From: Lachnospiraceae bacterium
GTDB lineage: Bacteria > Bacillota > Clostridia > Lachnospirales > Lachnospiraceae
NCBI GenBank assembly: GCA_025758065.1
Contig: CP107199.1
Coordinates: 1,361,501 to 1,425,500 of the forward strand
Direction: 5' to 3'
Length of the DNA: 64,000 nucleotides
The notes under the pieces are model-generated. The model ran no database searches. It was given only the letters and a program-made list of their open reading frames with translations, and was not told the origin of the DNA. The stretch's first letter is position 1. Each line of letters begins with the position of its first letter. Below are positions 53,180-61,473 of this stretch, in pieces. The translations under genes and the position numbers were made by a program.

Positions 53180-54238
53180 TCAGATTAAAAATGTACAGAA
53201 GGTTTCAGAGAATACGCAGCAGAAGAATACAGCCACATATCCAATGAGGAATGGGATCTCTGCTTTTGCAATATCGCCCATTTTCAGGCCGGATACGGTA
53301 GAAGCGGAGAAGATGTTTACTGCAACCGGAGGTGTCATGGTACCAACTACGTTGGAGATGCACACGATCATGCCGAAGTGGATCACGTCAATACCCATAC
53401 TCTGGGCAATAGGCCAGAGGACCGGTACTAAAAGAACAGCGATAGCAGTTCCTTCCATGAATGTACCGAAGATCAGCAGGATAATGGCAACTACGAAGCA
53501 GAACAACGCGGAATTTAAATGCATGCTGATAACTGCGTTTACCAGTGCCTGGGAAGCGCCTGAGAAGGTAAATACCCAGGAAAAAGCGGTAGAAGCTGCG
53601 ATGATGAATAAAATCATGGCAGAGCTTTTCGCGGAATCTTTTAAAATGGGGACCAGTTCTTTTACAGTCAGTTCTTTGTAGATGAACAGTCCGGCAATAG
53701 CAGCCCATACAACTGCGATGGCAGCACTTTCTGTTGCTGTCAGCATACCGGAGTAGATACCGCCAAGGATGATAGATGGGGGGATGATCGGTCCAAGACC
53801 ACCGGATACAACTAACAGTCCGGCTGTACGGTCACCTGGGTAGCCAAGCTTTACCATATCGTTATAGAGCATGGTACCGATAGCAATAACAGTTGCAGGA
53901 GCGGAACCGGATAAGGCTGCGAAGAATGCGCAGGCTAAAACCAGTGCCAGGCTCATTCCGCCGCGCACATTGCCTACCAGGCAGTTGGCGAAATTTACGA
54001 TACGGCGGGAGATACCACCTTTGGTCATCAGATTTCCGGCAAGCACGAAGAAAGCGATGGCCATAATGGAAGTGGACTGCAGTCCGCCGAAGATACGCTG
54101 TGCGATAACGGTGGAGGAAGCGGACAGACCACCGAATACTACGGAGCAAAGGGAAGCCACTCCAAGGGAGATGGAAACCGGAACTCCTACTATAAGACAT
54201 ACAGCAAACGCTGCGAAAAGGATGATACCTGCACTCAT
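53180..54238 (-). CDS. TRAP large permease (DctM) with internal in-frame deletion
   Basis: 352 residues, about 75 short of the family norm. Both ends are normal (AFFVLAGNLMTKGGISRRIV near 62; FFAALSGSAPATVIAIGTML near 108; TFMEGTAIAVLLVPVLWPIAQSMGIDVIHFG near 265-295). The segment GPIIPPSI (about 152-159) runs directly into ILGGIYSGMLTATESAAIAVVWA, whereas full-length DctM has two to three helices and a loop between these blocks. The frame is kept. It probably cannot form a normal transporter. It overlaps dctQ by four bases. No dctP lies upstream. Confidence 0.78.
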   Translation of the reverse strand: MSAGIILFAAFAVCLIVGVPVSISLGVASLCSVVFGGLSASSTVIAQRIFGGLQSTSIMAIAFFVLAGNLMTKGGISRRIVNFANCLVGNVRGGMSLALVLACAFFAALSGSAPATVIAIGTMLYNDMVKLGYPGDRTAGLLVVSGGLGPIIPPSIILGGIYSGMLTATESAAIAVVWAAIAGLFIYKELTVKELVPILKDSAKSSAMILFIIAASTAFSWVFTFSGASQALVNAVISMHLNSALFCFVVAIILLIFGTFMEGTAIAVLLVPVLWPIAQSMGIDVIHFGMIVCISNVVGTMTPPVAVNIFSASTVSGLKMGDIAKAEIPFLIGYVAVFFCCVFSETFCTFLI

Positions 54239-54756
54239 GCTTCTGCCTCCTTATTCTTTAAATCTATGATCTTTTCTATGAGGATCACAGTCTGGATCAG
54301 TAAGATCAGTCCAAAGGTAAGTACCAGTGAGAAATACATGGCAGACATAGGGATCTTTAATACTGGAGTTGTCTGACCAGTCTGGATCTGTTTTAAAAAT
54401 AAGGCGGTGCCAGCCTTTAACATAACAGCGGTAAAGATCTCTAATACGATCTGTTCAACAATGGAGACCACTTTTTTTGTGGTTCCGTGAAGCTTTTCAA
54501 TAATAGCGGTAACAGCAACCTGTGTGCCGTCACGAAGACCTACTTCTGTTCCTAACAGTGCCATATAGATCATGCTGTCCATGGCTACCTCTTCAGTCCA
54601 TGGCATGGAAGCCTTGATAAAGTTGCGGTTGACGACTGCTACAAAGTAGGCAGCTACCATGGCGACAAACGCAACGATCATAATGGCATATTCTACTTTT
54701 GTGACATAGGACAGCAGCTTTTTAATATCTTTTATAGTTCCCTCTCCAATCTCAAT
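54235..54756 (-). CDS. TRAP small permease (DctQ), possible ATT start
   Basis: The first ATG (54681) would begin inside the first membrane helix. Upstream the frame is open and reads EGTIKDIKKLLSYVTKVEYAIMIVAF, like a normal DctQ N-terminus, back to ATT 54754-54756. That codon follows AAAGAGG by six bases. An in-frame stop lies further up and no ATG, GTG or TTG is available. It is either an ATT start (as in infC) or a lost ATG. The rest (TEEVAMDSMIYMALLGTEVGLRDGTQVAVTAIIEKL) is typical DctQ. It pairs with the shortened DctM. Confidence 0.6.
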   Translation of the reverse strand: MEIGEGTIKDIKKLLSYVTKVEYAIMIVAFVAMVAAYFVAVVNRNFIKASMPWTEEVAMDSMIYMALLGTEVGLRDGTQVAVTAIIEKLHGTTKKVVSIVEQIVLEIFTAVMLKAGTALFLKQIQTGQTTPVLKIPMSAMYFSLVLTFGLILLIQTVILIEKIIDLKNKEAEA

Positions 54757-54821
54757 TTCCGACCTCTTTCAGAGCATGTTTTCAGTTGTCTGCCAGCAGA
54801 TGATTTCAATGCAACAAAATA

Positions 54822-54865
54822 ATAAGATGTCTGATGTAATCAAAATACTACATCGGACATCTTAT
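54822..54865. terminator. strong hairpin upstream of dctQ
   Basis: ATAAGATGTCTGATGTA pairs with TACATCGGACATCTTAT, one mismatch. It lies in the AT-rich 210-base gap where a dctP gene would be expected; it may be the terminator of the divergent DUF885 unit or a leftover of the lost gene. Confidence 0.5.
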
Positions 54866-54968
54866 GTCAAAATATTATCAGAAAATTAACATGATTTTAA
54901 TATTAAAAAGATGATATTAAATTTATTAACAACATTTTAACAATAATTAATATTATTATCTAATAAAT

Positions 54969-56840
54969 CTAATTATTGTTGCTATTTTGTATCAGCCACT
55001 GTGTAAAATAATTTCGGATCACACTAAAAGGTGCTGGTCCTATATCCAGGATAAAGCGGTTAAATTCTAACAGGGAGAAGTTATTTCCAAGCTGCTGCTT
55101 TGCCTCTTCCTGCATGTTTAACAGTTCCAGATAGCCGGTATAGTAGGAGAGATAATTGGCCGGGTTTTCTACCACTTCATAGTAAATAGATGAGATCACA
55201 GATGGATCTTCCAGCTGGAAATACATGTTCAGATATTCACCCACCTGATCTATGTTCCAGCCTTCGTAGTGGATATTAATATCAAGGAGTGCATAAAGGG
55301 CAAGTGTAAAGGCGGAATTGTGCTGCAGAAGCTGTCCCATATTCTCTTCAAGGCCATTATTTAGATTAAAAGCATAATATTCCGCATAAGTTCCCCAACC
55401 TTCTGTGTAGCCCTGGAAATCAAGGACATTCCGCAGGTTACAGGTGTTTTTCTGGTTAAAATAAAGGGTCTGGTACATATGTCCCGGATAACCTTCGTGT
55501 GCCATAGTGGTGTAGAGTGAATCGGAATCTGTACTTTTGTTATTGATGTAAATGGAATTATCCTCCGGCCGGTCAATAGGCACTTTCAGGTAGAAGGCGG
55601 GACTTAAAAAGCCTTCCAATGTTTTAGGTACAGTTTTGATAATATAGTTACAGTCATTTACAGGGGGGAAATCTGTCTGGCACTGGGCTTTCAGATCTTC
55701 TAAAATGTCCTGGGGTTTTGTAAGGGTAAAAGTGGAAGTATCCAGTTTATCGCCTAAAGACGGATCATCATTTAACAGCTGGTTTACAGCGGTCAGTTCC
55801 TTTGCCATCTGCTTGTTAATGGCCTGTTTTAATGCAGGAACATCACTGTAAGAAGTTCCGGTACTGGCATTTACCAGATATTCATAATATTTCCGGCCTT
55901 CCGGGTAGTAGTAAAGCCCCTTGTCATTGGTCCCTTTTCCTTTTAAGCCTTCCAGACCGGTTATCAGCCTTTCATAGGCAGGAACGAAATGTTCGTCAAT
56001 GGCTTTTTTGTTTTTTGCTTTATAATCAGCTTTTTCCTGGTCAGAAAGACCATCTATTGTATTTAAGCGGGAAGCAAAGGTTTCTGCCAAAAAGCTGTGG
56101 TCTGCGTCAATGAGATAGGCATTGCAGGAACGGATGATATTGTCAATGACTGTATCACACAGGCCAAGACCAGCCTGGGCCCGCTGTGTTTCAAAGGCAA
56201 TGAGTGAGTCATAATAGGTATCAATGGATGATAAAAGAGACAGGTAATCGTCAATATCCTGTTTTTTGTAAAAGGTATATTCAGATAAAAGAATGGGAAG
56301 CTGGGACTGGATGCCAAGGGTGGTGGATAAAGGCTGGTCATACAGCTCTAATCCATCAGAGGACAGAAGGGTATTAATGTAGGAAGAAAGAATGGTATAG
56401 GTAAGCAGCTGGTCTTTGGATAAAAGGCGGGTATCCATGGCATCAAGGTCTGCTTTGACCTGTTTTGCATCTTCCATGTCCCTTTGTGTGTCTTCAGCCA
56501 GGGCAGTTCCAAGTGTCCGGTCATAATCTGTGATGCCGTAGCTTTCAGGGTCTGCCAGTGTATAGTGAAGAGTGAGAAGGGACTGGGCTGCTTCCTGCTT
56601 AAATAGGTTTTCCGTAAACTGGTCAAAGGCTTTTTGGGCCGCCAAAAGAGCTGTTTTGTCTGGCTGGTCGGTAGGATCTTCCAAAGAGCCGTTGCCTGCG
56701 GCTTTTGCAGTGGTCTCCAAAACCGTATTTTTTTCTGCTTCCGGTGTGGAGTTTGGAAAAAGTGAGCAGCCGGTAATAAGGCACAGGGATAATACCAGTG
56801 CAAGGATGGCATGCAGATATTTTTGTGTTCGCTGTTTCAT
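54969..56840 (-). CDS. DUF885-family lipoprotein, putative metallopeptidase
   Basis: About 623 residues from ATG 56840; AAAGGAG fits this start better than the frame's first ATG at 56864. Signal peptide with lipobox LITGC near 25-29. The C-terminal half holds AHEGYPGHMYQTLYF near 420, the HExxH-like zinc motif variant (HEGxPGH) seen in DUF885 proteins, with an EGWGTYAEYYAF segment near 455. It is probably an extracytoplasmic peptidase. It is transcribed alone, divergent from metG. Confidence 0.85.
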   Translation of the reverse strand: MKQRTQKYLHAILALVLSLCLITGCSLFPNSTPEAEKNTVLETTAKAAGNGSLEDPTDQPDKTALLAAQKAFDQFTENLFKQEAAQSLLTLHYTLADPESYGITDYDRTLGTALAEDTQRDMEDAKQVKADLDAMDTRLLSKDQLLTYTILSSYINTLLSSDGLELYDQPLSTTLGIQSQLPILLSEYTFYKKQDIDDYLSLLSSIDTYYDSLIAFETQRAQAGLGLCDTVIDNIIRSCNAYLIDADHSFLAETFASRLNTIDGLSDQEKADYKAKNKKAIDEHFVPAYERLITGLEGLKGKGTNDKGLYYYPEGRKYYEYLVNASTGTSYSDVPALKQAINKQMAKELTAVNQLLNDDPSLGDKLDTSTFTLTKPQDILEDLKAQCQTDFPPVNDCNYIIKTVPKTLEGFLSPAFYLKVPIDRPEDNSIYINNKSTDSDSLYTTMAHEGYPGHMYQTLYFNQKNTCNLRNVLDFQGYTEGWGTYAEYYAFNLNNGLEENMGQLLQHNSAFTLALYALLDINIHYEGWNIDQVGEYLNMYFQLEDPSVISSIYYEVVENPANYLSYYTGYLELLNMQEEAKQQLGNNFSLLEFNRFILDIGPAPFSVIRNYFTQWLIQNSNNN

Positions 56841-56959
56841 AGAAATCTCCTTTTTGGGATACAATGACCATCCTGATGCCAGAGTGCAGTGGACGGTGTT
56901 CTTTGAGATGATTATATATTATATGTAGGAAAATTACAACGTATGTGGCATAGGGCGTC

Positions 56960-56988
56960 TTGACGAAAGCCGCCTAAACGCTTATACT
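56960..56988 (+). promoter_or_regulatory. metG promoter
   Basis: TTGACG (56960-56965), a 17-base spacer and TATACT (56983-56988). The 48-base leader is too short for a T-box. Confidence 0.75.
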
Positions 56989-57036
56989 TACATCATTAGA
57001 ATGCCCCAAAAGGGGGATGGAAAGAGGGATTTAAAT

Positions 57037-59019
57037 ATGTGTCAGGATTGTAAGAAAAAGCCGTATTATATTACAACTGCCATCGCATATGCTTCCGGTA
57101 AGCCGCATATCGGCAACACCTATGAGATCGTGCTGGCAGATAGTATTGCAAGATATAAGAGAGCCCAGGGCTATGATGTGTTCTTCCAGACAGGTACTGA
57201 TGAACACGGACAGAAGATCGAGGAGAAGGCAGAGGCTGCAGGCATTACTCCAAAGGAGTTTGTGGACAAGGCTGCAGGGGAGATCAGACGTATCTGGGAT
57301 CTGATGAACACTTCCTATGATAAGTTTATCCGCACCACAGATGCTGACCATGAAGCACAGGTACAGAAGATTTTTAAGAAGCTCTATGACCAGGGCGATA
57401 TTTACAAAGGCGCTTATGAGGGACTTTACTGTACTCCATGTGAGTCTTTCTGGACTCCATCTCAGTTAGTAGATGGAAAGTGCCCTGACTGTGGCAGAGA
57501 GGTTAAGCCGGCAAAGGAAGAGGCATATTTCTTCCGTATGAGTAAATATGCTCCTCAGCTGATCGAGTACATTAACGCTCATCCTGAGTTTATCCAGCCT
57601 GTTTCCAGAAAGAATGAGATGATGAACAACTTCCTTCTTCCGGGACTTCAGGATCTGTGTGTATCTAGAACTACCTTTGACTGGGGTATTCCGGTATCTT
57701 TCGATCCAAAGCATGTTACCTATGTATGGCTGGATGCGCTGACCAACTATATTACCGGTATCGGCTATGACTGCGATGGAAACAGCACTGACCAGTTTAA
57801 GAAATACTGGCCTGCAGACCTGCATCTGATCGGTAAGGATATTATCCGTTTCCATACTATTTACTGGCCGATCTTCCTGATGGCTTTAGGCGTACCCCTT
57901 CCAAAACAGGTATTTGGTCATCCGTGGCTGCTTCAGGGTGATGGCAAGATGAGCAAATCCAAGGGAAATGTTCTTTATGCAGATACTCTGGTAGATTTCT
58001 TCGGCGTAGATGCAGTGCGTTACTTTGTGCTCCATGAAATGCCATTTGAAAATGACGGCGTTATCTCCTGGGAGCTGATGGTAGAGCGTATGAACTCTGA
58101 CCTGGCAAATATCCTTGGAAACCTTGTAAACCGTACTATTTCCATGAGCAACAAGTACTTTGGCGGTGTTGTAGAGAACAAAGGCGCTGCAGAAGCTGTT
58201 GATGAAGATTTAAAGGCTGTTGTATTAGATGAAGTTAAGAAGGTTGACGCAAAAATGGCCCAGCTGCGTGTGGCAGATGCCATGACAGAGATCTTCGGCA
58301 TTTTCAGAAGATGCAACAAGTACATTGACGAGACAACTCCATGGACTCTTGCAAAGGATGAGGCTAAGAAAGACCGTCTTGCAACTGTTCTTTACAACCT
58401 GACAGAGGCTATTACTATCGGTGCTTCCCTGTTAGAGGCATTTATGCCTGAGACTTCTGAAAAGATCTTAGCCCAGTTAAATACAAAGAAGAGAGAGCTG
58501 GATGAAATGGATACTTTTGGTCTGTATCCTTCAGGAAATAAGGTAACAGACAAGCCTGAGATCCTTTTTGCCCGTATGGATATTAAGGAAGTTATGGCAA
58601 AAGTAGAGGAAATGCATGCAGCTGCAGCAGCAGAAACTGCAAAACCGGCAGAAGAGGCAGCTGAGGATGACGGCATCGACTTAGAGCCAAAGGCTGAGAT
58701 CACCTACGATGATTTTGCAAAACTGCAGTTCCAGATCGGTGAGATCGTTAAGTGCGAAGCAGTGTCGAAGTCCAAAAAACTTCTCTGCTCCCAGGTAAAG
58801 ATCGGAACTAAGACCCGCCAGATCGTAAGCGGCATCAAGGCTCATTATTCACCAGAGGAAATGGTAGGAAAGAAGGTTATGGTAGTAACCAACTTAAAGC
58901 CTGCTAAATTAGCCGGAGTCGTATCCGAAGGCATGATCCTGTGTGCAGAAGATGCAGAGGGAAATCTGTCCTTAATGGTACCGGAGAAGAAGATGCCAGC
59001 CGGAGCTGAGATCTGTTAA
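57037..59019 (+). CDS. metG: methionyl-tRNA synthetase
   Basis: About 660 residues. It charges tRNA-Met. HIGH-like motif SGKPHIGNTYE near 20-30, zinc-knuckle cysteines in CTPCESFW and CPDCGREV near 131-152, KMSKS motif GKMSKSKGN near 302-310, anticodon-binding domain, and a C-terminal tRNA-binding EMAPII-like module (FAKLQFQIGEIVKCEAVSKSKKLLCSQVKIG from about 560). AAGAGGGAT sets ATG 57037; the frame is open 12 codons upstream. Confidence 0.96.
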   Translation: MCQDCKKKPYYITTAIAYASGKPHIGNTYEIVLADSIARYKRAQGYDVFFQTGTDEHGQKIEEKAEAAGITPKEFVDKAAGEIRRIWDLMNTSYDKFIRTTDADHEAQVQKIFKKLYDQGDIYKGAYEGLYCTPCESFWTPSQLVDGKCPDCGREVKPAKEEAYFFRMSKYAPQLIEYINAHPEFIQPVSRKNEMMNNFLLPGLQDLCVSRTTFDWGIPVSFDPKHVTYVWLDALTNYITGIGYDCDGNSTDQFKKYWPADLHLIGKDIIRFHTIYWPIFLMALGVPLPKQVFGHPWLLQGDGKMSKSKGNVLYADTLVDFFGVDAVRYFVLHEMPFENDGVISWELMVERMNSDLANILGNLVNRTISMSNKYFGGVVENKGAAEAVDEDLKAVVLDEVKKVDAKMAQLRVADAMTEIFGIFRRCNKYIDETTPWTLAKDEAKKDRLATVLYNLTEAITIGASLLEAFMPETSEKILAQLNTKKRELDEMDTFGLYPSGNKVTDKPEILFARMDIKEVMAKVEEMHAAAAAETAKPAEEAAEDDGIDLEPKAEITYDDFAKLQFQIGEIVKCEAVSKSKKLLCSQVKIGTKTRQIVSGIKAHYSPEEMVGKKVMVVTNLKPAKLAGVVSEGMILCAEDAEGNLSLMVPEKKMPAGAEIC

Positions 59020-59116
59020 TTGATCAGCAGATGCAAATGCTGCTTGATAGTGGAATTATTATAAATGTGTTTTTTGTCTGCGGTTGCAGATATTTGAGTG
59101 TATATAAGTGAGATGT

Positions 59117-59147
59117 AAAGGGAGAGGAAAAATTCCCCTCCCTTTTT
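59117..59147 (+). terminator. metG terminator
   Basis: AAGGGAG-GGAA pairs with TTCC-CTCCCTT, followed by TTTTT. Confidence 0.8.
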
Positions 59148-59170
59148 CGCGCATATACGGGACTTTTTAA

Positions 59171-59191
59171 GTAAGATTTCGAGAGAACATT
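59171..59191 (+). repeat. solitary end of repeat family R2
   Basis: TAAGATTTCGAGAGAACATT, the R2 terminus, just ahead of the moeA ribosome binding site. Confidence 0.4.
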
Positions 59192-59214
59192 AAGCAAGCA
59201 CAGGAGGAATGATC

Positions 59215-60411
59215 ATGAGAATCAGTCTGGAACAGGCACTTAATATCCTTATGGATCATGTAACACATGGAAAAACAGAGAGAAAAACTTTGGAGGACTG
59301 CCTGGGGCTGGTACTTTCGGAAGATGTGTATGCACTTCTTGATATGCCTCCCTTCAGCCGCTCTGCGCAGGATGGGTATGCTTTGTGCTCTAAGGACAGC
59401 ATAGGGGCCACTGGAGAGAACCCGGTTAAGCTGAAGGTTACAGGAAAGATTTATGCAGGGGATCATCTGGATGTGCAGGTCAGACCAGGAGAGGCAGTCC
59501 GGATCATGACAGGGGCAATGGTCCCGGCGGGCGCAGACTGTGTCCTTCGTCAGGAAGATACAGATGAAGGAGAAGATGTGGTTCAGATTTATAAAGAGGT
59601 AGAACCTGGCTGCAGCATCTGTTTTAAAGGAGAAGAGTATAAAAAAGGCCATACATTGCTTCACGAAGGTACAAAGATCGATGCAGCAGCTCTGGCTGTT
59701 GCCAGTGGAAACGGCATTATGGAGCTGCCTGTTTATAGGAGGGTAAAAGCAGCAGTGGTTTCTTCAGGCAGTGAGGTAGTAGAGCCGGGAACACCATTGA
59801 CTCCCGGAAAAATATATAATACCAATACTGTATACATGAAAGCACGTTTACACCAGTTAGGCGCCCAGGTAATGATGAGCCGGACCGTGGGAGATGAGCT
59901 GGAGATCATGGAAGACGCATTAAAAGAAGCAGCAAACCAGGCAGAACTGGTGATCACCACCGGTGGTGTTTCCGTAGGACAGAAGGATCTGACAGAAGAA
60001 GCGCTGCTTTCTATTGGGGCAGAGATCTTGTTTCACGGTATTGCCATTAAACCGGGAATGCCTACCCTTGCAGCTGAAAAAGACGGAGTCTTGTTTATAG
60101 GGCTTTCCGGCAATCCATTTTCTGCGGCAATCCCATTTGAAATGTTTGTACGTGAGATCCTGTCATTAAAAATGGGCGATCCGGATCTGAAACTGCGCCG
60201 GGAAACTCTTACCGCTGTAACCGGTTTCTCAAAAAACAGCAGAAGGCGTCGCTTTTTAAGAGGAAAAGCAGAAGGAAAGGAAGTATGGCTTCCAGACCAG
60301 CAGGCCAATGGGCAGATGCGCAGTATGGTAGGCTGTAACTGCCTGATCGAGATACCGGCAGGAAGCGGACCGGTAAAAGCAGGGGATAAGGTAGAGGTGC
60401 TGTGGCTGTAA
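59215..60411 (+). CDS. moeA: molybdopterin molybdenumtransferase
   Basis: About 398 residues. It inserts molybdenum into the pterin cofactor. N-terminal MoeA segment DMPPFSRSAQDGYAL near 43-57, EAVRIMTGAMVPAGADCVLRQED near 88-110, and the MoaB-like active domain VVSSGSEVVEPG near 183, ITTGGVSVGQKDL near 245, GLSGNPFSAAIPFEMF near 299. AGGAGG at 59202-59207 favours ATG 59215 over ATG 59209. No other molybdenum genes lie in this window. Confidence 0.92.
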   Translation: MRISLEQALNILMDHVTHGKTERKTLEDCLGLVLSEDVYALLDMPPFSRSAQDGYALCSKDSIGATGENPVKLKVTGKIYAGDHLDVQVRPGEAVRIMTGAMVPAGADCVLRQEDTDEGEDVVQIYKEVEPGCSICFKGEEYKKGHTLLHEGTKIDAAALAVASGNGIMELPVYRRVKAAVVSSGSEVVEPGTPLTPGKIYNTNTVYMKARLHQLGAQVMMSRTVGDELEIMEDALKEAANQAELVITTGGVSVGQKDLTEEALLSIGAEILFHGIAIKPGMPTLAAEKDGVLFIGLSGNPFSAAIPFEMFVREILSLKMGDPDLKLRRETLTAVTGFSKNSRRRRFLRGKAEGKEVWLPDQQANGQMRSMVGCNCLIEIPAGSGPVKAGDKVEVLWL

Positions 60412-60523
60412 CGGTATTTTAGCGGCAGGGGCATTTTTATTACGATGAATACTTGATTTAGGGGTTAGCATATGTTATAATGTTGGTAGCCGAGAAAAGA
60501 TATGGGTGTGTCATTTGACCGCC

Positions 60524-60561
60524 AAAAAAGAATCCCCAGCAGTTGCAGCTGCTGGGGATTC
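60524..60561 (-). terminator. intrinsic terminator of the 31-residue peptide gene
   Basis: On the minus strand GAATCCCCAGCAG pairs with CTGCTGGGGATTC, followed by six T. Confidence 0.85.
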
Positions 60562-60595
60562 ATCTCTCTTTGTGCGGTTGAGAATCCGCTTTAGG

Positions 60596-60691
60596 CTAAT
60601 TGTCGCGATCATGTCTGTCTAGCCATTTGCATATGTAGTAGCCAACTACTTCTGCTGCGACCGACACTAGAAAAGATATGAATATAGCCAT
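60596..60691 (-). CDS. 31-residue hydrophobic membrane peptide
   Basis: It starts at ATG 60691 behind a full AAAGGAGG site and reads MAIFISFLVSVAAEVVGYYI..., then CKWLDRHDRDN and a stop. One membrane helix followed by a charged tail. It has its own promoter (TTGTAA-N17-TATAAT) and a strong terminator, which argues that it is real. The profile resembles type I toxin-like or small regulatory membrane peptides; I cannot assign a function. No antisense RNA was demonstrated. Confidence 0.65.
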   Translation of the reverse strand: MAIFISFLVSVAAEVVGYYICKWLDRHDRDN

Positions 60692-60738
60692 TCTCCCGCC
60701 TCCTTTCTGTTGCCAGAATAGGGTGCGACAACAGATTG

Positions 60739-60767
60739 ATTATAACATGGGGCGGGGGATTTTACAA
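60739..60767 (-). promoter_or_regulatory. promoter of the 31-residue peptide gene
   Basis: On the minus strand TTGTAA (60767-60762), a 17-base spacer and TATAAT (60744-60739). Confidence 0.65.
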
Positions 60768-60992
60768 TAAGGCTTTTTGGGAGTTTAAGAGCTAAAAAGT
60801 AAATAACAGTGCTGAGATCTAGAGGCTGTAGCGCTCGATCATCAAAAGATGAACGATTGCACAAAAAATGTAAATTATCAACAAAATTATTGTATAATAT
60901 ACACAAAAACAAAAAATATTTTCGATACTTATTATCAATAGACACCAGACTTTTTTAATCTTATAATAAAGATAACTTCATAAAGCAGATTT

Positions 60993-61059
60993 CATATGTA
61001 TATCCCGGAGATGGGTCCGGAGTTTCTACCAACTACCGTAAAGAGTTGACTACATAGTG
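60993..61059 (+). promoter_or_regulatory. purine (guanine-type) riboswitch aptamer
   Basis: P1 pairs TATGTA (60995-61000) with TACATA (61051-61056). P2 pairs CCGGA with TCCGG around 61004-61022; P3 pairs CAACT with AGTTG around an ACCGTAAAG loop. Joining segments AGTTTCTACC and GACTA match the conserved purine-riboswitch core. The specificity base is C (GACTA), predicting guanine or hypoxanthine rather than adenine. The gene downstream is a guanine-type permease. Confidence 0.9.
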
Positions 61060-61129
61060 TATATGGCAGGTAAGTACTTGTTGTATATAAATGCGTGCGG
61101 TTTTGGTGACAGATGAAGATCGATCCAGT

Positions 61130-61159
61130 AAGGAGCCGCACATATCGCGGCTCCTTTTA
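61130..61159 (+). terminator. riboswitch-associated terminator
   Basis: AAGGAGCCGC pairs with GCGGCTCCTT, followed by TTAT, about 70 bases after the aptamer. It is the probable expression platform. Confidence 0.75.
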
Positions 61160-61161
61160 TA

Positions 61162-61272
61162 ATGTTCTCCCGAAATCTTTCTGTGTCTGATCTTGTGAGT
61201 AAATTTTTTGTCAGATGCATCTGGCAGAAAATCAGCTGCAAGATCAGGTGCAGGAAAGACTCTGAGAGGACA
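61162..61272 (-). repeat. R2 element, whole copy in the permease leader
   Basis: 111 bp, opposite orientation to the copy at 47999. The ends read inward ATGTTCTCCCGAAATCTTTC and TGTCCTCTCAGAGTCTTTCC. It shares the stretches GACAAAAAAT and GATTTTCTGCCAG with the other copy. It begins three bases after the riboswitch terminator. The 200 bases from here to the permease start contain only a short frame with weak support. Confidence 0.75.
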
Positions 61273-61473
61273 CAATGCCAGATATCTGGAAAAAACTGTG
61301 GGCTGCAGATTCTGTAAGCCTGCAGGTATAGATGAGCGCATGAAATACTTTGAGCAACGGGGAAGCTTAAAGGCTGGAAAGATCAGAAAAAATCGCAAAA
61401 AGGGGGGTATAGTGGACACCAGAACGCAGACGGCTGTTAGTGAAGGAAATATGTGAAAGTGAGGCTTTATTTT

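Noticed and set aside
56941..57036. T-box leader for metG
   Set aside because: The promoter leaves only about 48 bases of leader, far too short for a T-box; no specifier stem or antiterminator seen.
61208..61456. 82-codon frame between the riboswitch and the permease
   Set aside because: Its first third is R2 repeat sequence and there is no proper ribosome binding site. The rest (CKPAGIDERMKYFEQRGSLK) might be a remnant of a lost gene, but it could not be assigned.
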